DNA from: Sphaerobacteraceae bacterium
GTDB lineage: Bacteria > Chloroflexota > Chloroflexia > Thermomicrobiales > Thermomicrobiaceae
Length of the DNA stretch: 59,080 nt
Direction of reading: 5' to 3'
NCBI GenBank assembly: GCA_007695115.1
Contig: REEK01000128.1
Location: 1-59,080, forward strand
Part shown: positions 50,336 through 58,130 of the stretch, piece after piece
Position numbering within the stretch: position 1 is the first letter of the stretch
Layout: every line of letters starts with the position of its first letter
Position numbers and translations under genes: made by a program
The notes under the pieces: generated by a model
Databases searched by the model: none
The model's input: only the letters and a program-made list of their open reading frames with translations
Told to the model about the DNA's origin: nothing

Positions 50336-51919
50336 CTACCCCTTCTCCCCCCAGCCACCGCCACCCGGCGACTGAATCGACAACCGATCACCCGGCTCCA
50401 CACTGATCGTTTTCTTGCCCCCGAGCTGTGTTTGCACACCGTCCCGAATCAGAATGTTCTCTCCGGTCTGACCCGGTTCGCCTCCCTGGACGCCCCATGG
50501 CTGAATCCGGCGTCGCTCAGACAGCAGCGTGACCTCAGTCTCGACCTGGAAGCTCAGCTCTCGCACCAGACCATCTCCACCCTGGGCCGCACCGTCGCCA
50601 CCGGAGCCATCGCGCAAGCGATACTCGGTGATGCGCATCGGATAGGCGAACTCGAACGCTTCCACCGGCGTGTTGAGCGTGTTGCTCATGTGAACGTGAA
50701 CGCCAGAGAGACCATTCAGCCCTTTTCGAGCACCCATACCGCCACCCATCGTCTCGTAATAGGCGAACGGCTGCCCGTTTCGCGGATCTACCCCACCAGC
50801 TGTCACGTTGTTCATGGTGCCCTGACTGGCCGCCGGAATGATCTCCGGCAACGCTTTGGCCATCGCTCCGAACACCGCATCGGTAATCCGCTGGGACGTC
50901 TCAACATTGCCGCCAGCCACCGGCCGCGGTGGTCGGGCATTAACCACCGTGCCAGACGGCGCGACGACCGTCACCGGAGCGAACGTTCCGGCATTCGACG
51001 GCGCTTCATCCGGCATCAGACAGCGGATGATGTAGTACACCGCCGATTTCGCCACACTGGCTACCGCGTTGATACTGCCCCGCGCTTCGGGATCGCTCCC
51101 GGTGAAATCGACCGTCAACTCGGTGCCTTCGATGATCACCGTCGCCTTGATAGCAATCGGCTCCATCTTGACGCCATCATCGTCAAGGTAGTCGGTGAAT
51201 TCATAGGTGCCATCCGGGATCTGCTCGATCGCCGATCGAGTCATCCGCTCGGCATAGTTGATCAACTCATCAATATGTTCATCAACACTTGCTCGGCCAG
51301 CCCGTTCCACCAGCTCGGCGATGCGTCGATCCGCCGTCCGGTTGGCCGCCACCTGGGCCGCCAGATCACCGCGACGCTCGTCCGGGGTGCGCACATTCCG
51401 GAGAATCAGCGCCAGCGCTGCCCGGTTTGGTTCGCCCGCCTCCCAGAGCTTGATCGGCGGTATGATCAACCCCTCTTGATAGATCTCTGTGGCCACTGGC
51501 ATTGAGCCGGCAGACATGCCACCAACGTCGGCATGATGCGCCCGGTTGGCCGCAAACCCGAAGTGCTCGTTACCCACGAAGATCGGCGAAACCAGTGTGA
51601 TATCCGGCAGGTGAGTTCCACCCATGAACGGATCGTTGATGGCGATCACATCACCCGGTGCGAAGGTGTCGAACTCGGAGAGCGCAATCGCTACAGAGTC
51701 CGGCATCGAGCCGAGATGCACCGGAATGTGTGCTGCCTGAGCCACCATTCGACCATGTATATCGAAGAGTGCGCAGGAGAAATCGCGTCGTTCTTTGATG
51801 TTCGGCGAGTAGCTGGAACGGGTCAGCACCGCTCCCATCTCTTCGGCGATTGCGGTCAATGAGCTTCGAAAGATCTCCAGACTGACCGCATCAACGCCAC
51901 TTTGCGCGTTACGAGACAT
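50336..51919 (-). CDS. hyuB: Hydantoinase B / oxoprolinase subunit (HyuB)
   Basis: 527-aa HyuB-family subunit that works with HyuA in ATP-dependent opening of hydantoins or 5-oxoproline. The opening VSLEIFRSSLTAIAEEMGAVLTRSSYSPNIKERRDFSCALFD and NDPFMGGTHLPDI are diagnostic, as is the Gly-rich GAAQGGDGLVRELSFQ near the end. ATG 51919 overlaps the hyuA stop by 11 bases, so the pair is coupled. The exact substrate is unknown. Confidence 0.93.
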   Translation of the reverse strand: MSRNAQSGVDAVSLEIFRSSLTAIAEEMGAVLTRSSYSPNIKERRDFSCALFDIHGRMVAQAAHIPVHLGSMPDSVAIALSEFDTFAPGDVIAINDPFMGGTHLPDITLVSPIFVGNEHFGFAANRAHHADVGGMSAGSMPVATEIYQEGLIIPPIKLWEAGEPNRAALALILRNVRTPDERRGDLAAQVAANRTADRRIAELVERAGRASVDEHIDELINYAERMTRSAIEQIPDGTYEFTDYLDDDGVKMEPIAIKATVIIEGTELTVDFTGSDPEARGSINAVASVAKSAVYYIIRCLMPDEAPSNAGTFAPVTVVAPSGTVVNARPPRPVAGGNVETSQRITDAVFGAMAKALPEIIPAASQGTMNNVTAGGVDPRNGQPFAYYETMGGGMGARKGLNGLSGVHVHMSNTLNTPVEAFEFAYPMRITEYRLRDGSGGDGAAQGGDGLVRELSFQVETEVTLLSERRRIQPWGVQGGEPGQTGENILIRDGVQTQLGGKKTISVEPGDRLSIQSPGGGGWGEKG

Positions 51920-53918
51920 CGGTATCCTCCCCTTCCACCGGCTCCGCCACCAGAATACCTGCCTGATCGACCAGCGCCTGCCAGCCGGGTGGGAGCACCG
52001 TTGTCGTATCGTACTGAGTAATGATCGCCGGACCGTTGATCCGGGCACCGGCGACAAGGTTCTCACGTTCGAAGATGCCGGTCTCGCGGGTCTCGGCACC
52101 ATCGGCACCGGCGAAGACCACGTCTCGGGTGCGATCCGGTGTGGCGATCGACTCCTGATCGTATGGCGTCAACGGGATCTCCGGTCGCTCGGCACGCCCG
52201 AACGCCTTCACCCGGGCATTGACGATCTGCACCGGCTCGTCCGGGTCGCTATAGCCGAACCGGACGTGATGCGCCGCATGAAACTCCAGCGTGGCATCGG
52301 TTATCGATCCCGTGAACGGCACCGTCAGTTCGTAGGACTGGCCCAGATAGCGCATATCGAGGTATTGCTCGACATCGACGCGCGCTTCATCTACCCCTTC
52401 GGCCAGAATCTCTCGTCGGCCCTGGCCAGAAAGGTCTTCGAACAACGGCTTCAAGCCACTGGTGTCAGCGTCCGGGGCCAGCATGATCGTCTGCACGTAG
52501 TCCTTCCGGAGATCGGCCGCCAGCATTCCGTAAGCCGAGAGGACGCCCGGGATCGCCGGAACCAGAACCCTCGGAATCCGCATCGCCGCGGCCAGTTCAC
52601 AGGAGTGCAACGGACCTGCACCACCGAAGGCAACCAGCGAGAATCCCCGTGGGTCGTAACCTTTCTCTACCGAGATCACCCGGATGGCAGCTTCCATATT
52701 GGCATTGGTTACCCTGGCGATCCCCAGCGCGGCATCTTCCAGACTGCTACCCAGCTGTTCGGCGACTTTGCCGACGACTGACCGGGCGGCCTCGACATCG
52801 AGGTTCATGCCGCCACCGAGAAAGTCATCGGCGCTCAATCGACCCAGCACCACATTGGCGTCGGTCACCGTCGCTTCGGTTCCGCCATTGCCGTAGGCAG
52901 CTGGCCCCGGCGAGGCACCGGCTGAATACGGGCCGACCTTCAGCGCGCCACCGGCATCAAACCAGGCGATACTGCCGCCACCAGCGCCGACCGTATGAAT
53001 ATCGATCATCGGCAACCGGCAGGGATGACCACCAACGCGGCCGTCAGTCGTTTCCGTTAGATTGCCATCGATGAGGGCGACATCGCTGGAGGTTCCTCCC
53101 ATATCGAAGCTGATCGTCTGCCGGAACCCGGACGCCTCGGCGACATATGCGGCACCGACCGCCCCGGCAGCCGGGCCAGAGAGGAGCGTTCGAGCTGCTT
53201 CCCGACGAGCCACCGCAGCCGAGATCGACCCACCGTTGGACTGCATGATCCGGAACGGGGTTTCGGAGGGGATCGATCGCTCCAGATTGCCGAGGTACCG
53301 ATCCATCAACGGCGCCACGTAGGCGTTGAGCACCACCGTGCTGGTGCGCTCGTACTCGCGGAACTCCGGCAATACCTCGTGCGAAGCCGACGCCGAAAGC
53401 CCGGCCTGTCGAAGCTGCTCGGTGACAATTCGTTCGTGTTCCGGATTGGCGAAGCTGAACAGCAGGCAGACCGCCACGGATTCCACTCCGGCCTCACGCA
53501 CGGCAGTCACCGCAGCCTCGACCGAATCCTGATCGAGCCCGATCAATACTGAGCCACGCTCATTGAGTCGTTCGGTGATTTCCAGCCGCAGATCTCGCGG
53601 CACCAGCGGTGGATCGCGTTCGACCCGCAGATCGTAGAGCGTCGGACGGGTCTGCCGGCCGATCTCCAGGACATCCCGAAATCCGGCCGTGGTAATCAAC
53701 GCCGTGCGGGCGCCCTTCTGCTCCAGCACCGCGTTCGTCGCCACCGTCGAGCCATGAATCAGCGCTCGTGCGGCCGTGACGCCCAGCTCATCGAGCCCCT
53801 GCAGAATCGCCCGGGCCGGATCGTCCGGAGTCGAAAGCACCTTGTGAACACGTAAAGACGTGCCATCCTGAACCACGAAGTCGGTAAACGTTCCTCCGGT
53901 ATCGACACCAACCAGCAC
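51909..53918 (-). CDS. hyuA: Hydantoinase A / oxoprolinase subunit (HyuA)
   Basis: 669-aa ASKHA-fold ATPase subunit of the hydantoinase/oxoprolinase family. It opens LVGVDTGGTFTDFVVQDG (phosphate 1 motif), then IHGSTVATNAVLEQKGARTALITT and FDMGGTSSDVALIDG, with VAFGGAGPLHSCELAAAMRIPRVLVP later. Its partner HyuB overlaps its stop. It probably acts on a cyclic imide or lactam imported for nitrogen. Confidence 0.95.
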   Translation of the reverse strand: MLVGVDTGGTFTDFVVQDGTSLRVHKVLSTPDDPARAILQGLDELGVTAARALIHGSTVATNAVLEQKGARTALITTAGFRDVLEIGRQTRPTLYDLRVERDPPLVPRDLRLEITERLNERGSVLIGLDQDSVEAAVTAVREAGVESVAVCLLFSFANPEHERIVTEQLRQAGLSASASHEVLPEFREYERTSTVVLNAYVAPLMDRYLGNLERSIPSETPFRIMQSNGGSISAAVARREAARTLLSGPAAGAVGAAYVAEASGFRQTISFDMGGTSSDVALIDGNLTETTDGRVGGHPCRLPMIDIHTVGAGGGSIAWFDAGGALKVGPYSAGASPGPAAYGNGGTEATVTDANVVLGRLSADDFLGGGMNLDVEAARSVVGKVAEQLGSSLEDAALGIARVTNANMEAAIRVISVEKGYDPRGFSLVAFGGAGPLHSCELAAAMRIPRVLVPAIPGVLSAYGMLAADLRKDYVQTIMLAPDADTSGLKPLFEDLSGQGRREILAEGVDEARVDVEQYLDMRYLGQSYELTVPFTGSITDATLEFHAAHHVRFGYSDPDEPVQIVNARVKAFGRAERPEIPLTPYDQESIATPDRTRDVVFAGADGAETRETGIFERENLVAGARINGPAIITQYDTTTVLPPGWQALVDQAGILVAEPVEGEDTDVS

Positions 53919-54008
53919 CGTCGCGCCTCACCTCATTTAATCGATCAAATTCACGTCATTGCGGTAAACCGGGCAAAACAGCTGTCCGAAGTCAACCACC
54001 CCCTGACT

Positions 54009-54076
54009 TCTCCCCTCTCCCAGTCCTGTCCTGAGCGGAGCCGAAGGAACTGGAGAGGGGCCGGGGGTGAGGGCCA
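54009..54076. repeat. Family A element with a family B end in its loop
   Basis: The arms CCCCTCTCCCAGT and ACTGGAGAGGGG enclose GTCCTGAGCGGAGCCGAAGGA, the family B right-end sequence in reverse, and are followed by CCGGGGGTGAGGGCC. This looks like a B end inserted into an A palindrome. It lies in the roughly 280-base gap upstream of hyuA, where I see no gene. Confidence 0.7.
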
Positions 54077-54202
54077 AACGCAGAACGCCCCACCACAGAC
54101 CCCACCCGAGAGCATGGCGGAGCAGCATTGAAAGTGCAAGGGGGATCGTCTCCGGAGAACTGTGCGACTCTCAACTCGTAGCAATGATCTAAATGAAAGA
54201 GA

Positions 54203-54628
54203 CTATCCCGATGTCATTGGTGTAGTCACGACATCAGGCAGGCGACCTCTGACAAACGCGAGCGCACTGGTCACCATGCGCTGGGAATCTGCCAGCGCTT
54301 CTCGTGACATGTCGAGTTCGGTGTCGGGGTAACGAGCCTCGGTCGCATAAGGGGTCAGAGATTCCGCTATTTCCTTCAATTCGATAAAAGATCCATCATG
54401 AGTCGAACATTGCTCAACCAGTTCGAGGAGGTTATGTGTCTTTCGAAATGGGGTGTCATGCCACATCAGATAACCCTTGAGGGCTTTCTCCACTGCCTGT
54501 TGGCAATGAAACGCGGCAAGCGCGGTCAGAGGAGGATCCTGCAATAGACGAGACACCGCCAACAGATCATTGTTGGCAGCCACCAGCCACTCCCGCGTGA
54601 ACCTGATCTTGTTCTCGTCAATGCTCAT
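54203..54628 (-). CDS. HEPN-domain toxin-like protein (HEPN-MNT pair)
   Basis: 141-aa HEPN protein (PF05168-like): ALAAFHCQQAVEKALKGYLMWHDTPFRKTHNLLELVEQC. ATG 54628 lies within the end of the nucleotidyltransferase gene (overlap 11 bases, ATGAGCATTGA), a coupled arrangement typical of MNT-HEPN toxin-antitoxin or abortive-infection pairs. The orphan HEPN at 23.9 kb is a paralogue. Confidence 0.87.
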   Translation of the reverse strand: MSIDENKIRFTREWLVAANNDLLAVSRLLQDPPLTALAAFHCQQAVEKALKGYLMWHDTPFRKTHNLLELVEQCSTHDGSFIELKEIAESLTPYATEARYPDTELDMSREALADSQRMVTSALAFVRGRLPDVVTTPMTSG

Positions 54629-54953
54629 AGAGGATTCTGCCTTCTCGCTGCACGGTCGCAGCGAGTGATGCAACGACAGATGACTGACGATCGAACTGTT
54701 CACGCGTGAATACGATCACTTCTACTGGAATACCAACTCCCCAGAGCACTGAGTAAGCTTTCTGCGCTCGTCGGTAGGATGGTTGATCGGACTCAGGGAC
54801 AACGACCATGACATCGTAGTCACTGTCGCCGCTCGCATCCCCGCGAGCCTGAGAGCCGAACAGATAGATTCGCTCAGGCTCGAAAAGCTCGACCAGACGG
54901 CGCACCACTTCCTGGAGAGCAGGGTTAGCCTTTGCATTTATCGCAGTTGTCAT
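54618..54953 (-). CDS. MNT-type minimal nucleotidyltransferase (antitoxin-like)
   Basis: 111 aa with the minimal nucleotidyltransferase motif LFGSQARGDASGDSDYDVMVVV (GS then Asp-x-Asp), as in MntA antitoxins that AMPylate or otherwise modify a HEPN toxin. It is the first gene of the pair; the HEPN gene starts inside its 3' end. Confidence 0.87.
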   Translation of the reverse strand: MTTAINAKANPALQEVVRRLVELFEPERIYLFGSQARGDASGDSDYDVMVVVPESDQPSYRRAQKAYSVLWGVGIPVEVIVFTREQFDRQSSVVASLAATVQREGRILYEH

Positions 54954-55066
54954 GCTGACTGCACCTCACTCCCACTTTCGCGATACTCCAACCGGCCAGC
55001 TATTCGTCATCAGCTTCGGCGTATTTTATCAAGCGGGTTTCCCGACATTTCGAGCAGGATTCCCCT

Positions 55067-56383
55067 CTACCCATCCCTCTTCCGCTCCAGGGCCAGCCAG
55101 GCTTGCATCCCGATGCTTCGGGCCAGTTCTGGCGGAACGGCAGGATGCTCGCTGGCCGGGCTGAGCATTCCCATATCCTGGTGAGATTTTCCGAGCATCT
55201 GATGCGCCAGAATGTGCCCGAAGTAGTGCGTGGCCATCACCCCATTGCCGTTGAATCCGGCAGCAATCGAGACTCCTTCATCGATCTGTCCGGCAACTGG
55301 CCAGCGATCTCGCGTCCGGGCCGTCACTCCATGCCATTCATAATCGATCGGAATTCCCTCGGCCCACGGATACCGGCGCAGCAGCGATTCCTGCCCGTAG
55401 GCGATGTCGTCTGCGGTGAAGGTCCAGTCGGTTCGCTCGTAGGCACGGTGTCCCAGCAGGTGCCGGAAGAAGAGTCGCCGATCGGCCGTTCGTCGCGTTG
55501 TGTGGGTGTAGAACGTGCCGTGCTCCAGTCGATAGGGAAACTGCTCCAGCCGACTCGCGTCCCACTCATCGTCCGTCAGTGGACGGGTCACGATCACCCG
55601 ATGATGCAGCGCGAACATTCGATCGGCGGCGAATCCCATACCGGGGGTATAGGCATTGGTGGCCAGGGCGACCTGTCCGGCAATCACCCGGTTGGCGGCA
55701 GTATGCAACCAGACCGGTTTACCCGGTTGCACCTGGACGATCGGCGAGTGCTCATACAGTTCGACGCCCGCCTGCCGGTTCGCCTCGATCAATCCGGCGA
55801 TGAGCTTCCCGGGATGCAGCCGGTTGGAGATCCCCGACACCGCCGCATCGTAGTACGGAGAGTTCAGCTCAGATCGCAACGCATCACCCGTCAGGAACGG
55901 ATCGGTTGCGGTGTCCTGATGTCGATGCAGCGTGATCATCGGCGCCTGCTCTTCCAGCTCGACATCCAGGCCGTTGTCGATGCAGAACTGGCGCAGCAGA
56001 TCGTATCCGCGCTGAGCTTCTTCGGTCTGACCATGCCCCCGGAAGTAGTTCGGCGCCCCGCCAGAGTTACGGGAGCTCGAACCGGAGCCGAAGCGCTGAG
56101 CCTCAAGCACCGCCACACGAAGGGATGGGTCGAACCGCTTCAGGTAGTAGCCGATCGCCAGCCCGGTGAAGCCGCCGCCAACCACGGCAACATCGACATT
56201 GATGTTCTCATCCAGTGGTCGAAATCGCGGCAATTCCGGAATCGTGTCCATCCAGTAGGCAGGCAGGCGCTCGGGTTCCTCAACCACCGGCGCAGGTTTG
56301 CGAACGATTCGATTGCCGATGAACAGCGGTAGCGTCGAGAGCGCCCCGGCAACTCCAGCAGCAATCCAGCGGCCACGTCCCAT
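55067..56383 (-). CDS. FAD-dependent amine/D-amino acid oxidase (DAO family) with N-terminal anchor
   Basis: 438 aa. An N-terminal hydrophobic segment (WIAAGVAGALSTLPLFIG) suggests export or anchoring. The dinucleotide motif is VAVVGGGFTGLAIGYYLKR, followed by SGSSSRNSGGAPNYFRG, the flavin-contact region of the glycine oxidase/gamma-glutamylputrescine oxidase branch, and a C-terminal GFNGNGVMATHYFGHILA. It oxidises an amine or amino acid; the substrate is unknown. Confidence 0.87.
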   Translation of the reverse strand: MGRGRWIAAGVAGALSTLPLFIGNRIVRKPAPVVEEPERLPAYWMDTIPELPRFRPLDENINVDVAVVGGGFTGLAIGYYLKRFDPSLRVAVLEAQRFGSGSSSRNSGGAPNYFRGHGQTEEAQRGYDLLRQFCIDNGLDVELEEQAPMITLHRHQDTATDPFLTGDALRSELNSPYYDAAVSGISNRLHPGKLIAGLIEANRQAGVELYEHSPIVQVQPGKPVWLHTAANRVIAGQVALATNAYTPGMGFAADRMFALHHRVIVTRPLTDDEWDASRLEQFPYRLEHGTFYTHTTRRTADRRLFFRHLLGHRAYERTDWTFTADDIAYGQESLLRRYPWAEGIPIDYEWHGVTARTRDRWPVAGQIDEGVSIAAGFNGNGVMATHYFGHILAHQMLGKSHQDMGMLSPASEHPAVPPELARSIGMQAWLALERKRDG

Positions 56384-56505
56384 ACGGTCTCCTTCGTGAT
56401 CATCGTCTAATCAGCTAGTTAGTATGCTCTGCCCATCCTACCTGCCCGCCTGCTATTCTGCATGGCATCGGACCATCGTTCTGAACACAGAAAGCATGGA
56501 AAATC

Positions 56506-57327
56506 GTGAGCAACCTGATGCGTGTCGGCCTCTGTCAGATCAACTCGCGAGACGACAAAGCCGCCAATATCGACCGCGCGCTGGAACTCGTCGACGAAGC
56601 CGCCGAGCGTGGCGCTCGACTGGTGGCGCTGCCGGAGTACGTTGACTACCTCGGTCCGAAATCTCGCAAGTACGACATCTCCGAACCGATCCCTGGCCCA
56701 ACCAGCCAGCGATTTGCCGAACGGGCCCGCCAGCACGGAATCTACCTGCTCGGCGGCTCATACAATGAAACCTCGGACGTCCCCGGCAAGTGCTACAACA
56801 CTAGCCTGCTGTTCGATCCATCCGGGGAGATCATCGCTACCTATCGCAAGGTTCACCTCTTCGATTCGCAGATCTCGGGCAATGAATCCGACTACATCCT
56901 GCCCGGCAATGAGGTGATGACCGTGGAGATCGATGGCCACACCTTCGGCATCGCGATCGCCTACGACTACCGCTTTCCGGAGATGTTCCGGATGCTCGCC
57001 CTGGCCGGTGCCGAGGCGATCCTGGTCCCCAGCAACAACACCGTGACCACGGGCAAGGATTACTGGCACGTCATGCTCCGGGGACGAGCGGTGGAGAACC
57101 ACCTGTTCATCCTGGCTCCGGCGCAGGTTGGCCCGCACGAGCCAGACACCATCGCCTACGGCCACAGCCTGGTCGTCCATCCCACCGGTACCTGTCTGGT
57201 CGATGCTCCGGAGAAAGAGTGTGTGGTGCTGACTGACATCGATTTCGACGATGTCCAGACTGCCCGGAATCGCATCCCCTCGCTGGCAAACCGCCGGCCA
57301 GACGTCTATTCGGGACTACATAGCTGA
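56506..57327 (+). CDS. Nitrilase-superfamily protein lacking the catalytic cysteine
   Basis: 273 aa with the C-N hydrolase fold. Catalytic Glu44 (ALPEYVDYLG) and Lys115 (YRKVHLFD) are present. The third residue of the triad, normally Cys in ICYDxRFPE, is Ala152 (IAIAYDYRFPE, codon GCC at 56959-56961). Everything else (VPSNNTVTTGKDYWHVMLRGRAVENHLF) is well kept, so this looks like a catalytically dead or altered relative rather than a decaying gene. The likely start is GTG 56506. Confidence 0.85.
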   Translation: MSNLMRVGLCQINSRDDKAANIDRALELVDEAAERGARLVALPEYVDYLGPKSRKYDISEPIPGPTSQRFAERARQHGIYLLGGSYNETSDVPGKCYNTSLLFDPSGEIIATYRKVHLFDSQISGNESDYILPGNEVMTVEIDGHTFGIAIAYDYRFPEMFRMLALAGAEAILVPSNNTVTTGKDYWHVMLRGRAVENHLFILAPAQVGPHEPDTIAYGHSLVVHPTGTCLVDAPEKECVVLTDIDFDDVQTARNRIPSLANRRPDVYSGLHS

Positions 57328-57431
57328 TTCAGGGACCAGAAGATACTAGTCCTGAAGTACCGGTTTCCTCAGCAAACCCTTATGGTACTATCCGTCCACA
57401 ATAGTCAGTTCTTGTGGAACAGGAAGGCATT

Positions 57432-58061
57432 ATGTTTACGCAAAGGAAAACCGGGCGCTCGCCACTCGACGAATATTCGATGGATCGACGCCGATTCATG
57501 ACGCTGGCCACCGGGGCACTGGCGACAGCGGCACTCGTCCCAGCGCTTGCTGCCTGCGATGATGACGACGACCAGGACGACGCTCCCGCCGATCCGGACA
57601 CCGAATCCGCCGGGGCAGCTGACACCACTGACGACTCCGAAGATTCCGACGAACTCGAAGAAGCGATGGAGCAGGCCGAGGAAGAGACCGGTGGCGAGCT
57701 CGACGCCCTCGATGACAGTGACGACGAAGAGCGCACCTTCCCGGACGATTTTCCGGAGAACATCCCCGTACCGGATGATGCCGAGATCATCCTGGACATG
57801 TCTTTCTCACGGGACGATGAGCGAGAAATCTACCTCGCCTTCGTCAGCAATGAAGATCGCGTGGACTGGCTCGACACCTATGACACCGAGATCGAAGAAA
57901 CCTACGAGCTGGATTCCGACCATCGAAACGATGAGTTGCACACTGGACAGTGGGATTTCAACGGCCACGGCTGGGAATGGGCCCGAGTCGAACTCTCCAG
58001 CGCCCAGGATGAACACAACGCCGAATTCCAGGTGCTCACGATCTTCCGCAACTACGACTGA
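57432..58061 (+). CDS. Tat-exported lipoprotein, acidic
   Basis: 209 aa. A twin-arginine signal (MDRRRFMTLATGALATAALVPALAAC) ends in a lipobox Cys, so the protein should be exported folded and lipid-anchored. An approximately 60-residue Asp/Glu-rich linker follows (DDDDDQDDAP, EDSDELEEAMEQAEEE), then a C-terminal domain of about 95 residues with PVPDDAEIILDMSFSRDD and GWEWARVELSS. Unrecognised family. ATG 57432 has AGGAAGG upstream. Confidence 0.72.
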   Translation: MFTQRKTGRSPLDEYSMDRRRFMTLATGALATAALVPALAACDDDDDQDDAPADPDTESAGAADTTDDSEDSDELEEAMEQAEEETGGELDALDDSDDEERTFPDDFPENIPVPDDAEIILDMSFSRDDEREIYLAFVSNEDRVDWLDTYDTEIEETYELDSDHRNDELHTGQWDFNGHGWEWARVELSSAQDEHNAEFQVLTIFRNYD

Positions 58062-58084
58062 TCTAACGCCCTGGAGAGCCCACG

Positions 58085-58113
58085 CTGGGCCGGTGATCCA
58101 TGAACCGGCCCAG
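58085..58113. terminator. Hairpin between convergent genes
   Basis: Perfect 10-bp stem CTGGGCCGGT / ACCGGCCCAG with a nine-base loop, between the lipoprotein gene and the second hyuB. It has no T-run, so it may act as a weak bidirectional terminator. Confidence 0.5.
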
Positions 58114-58130
58114 ACCTGACGCTCCTGGAG

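Noticed and set aside
49979-50340. CRISPR array
   Set aside because: The repeats are long (153 bp) direct copies without unique spacers, and no cas gene is present.
49620-50375. Long frame running through the intergenic repeats before hyuB
   Set aside because: The repeat period of 153 bases is divisible by three, which keeps the frame open artificially; its translated sequence is repeat-encoded and not protein-like.
55103-56332. 409-codon frame antisense to the FAD oxidase
   Set aside because: Shadow of a gene with a clear dinucleotide-binding motif and flavin-family features.
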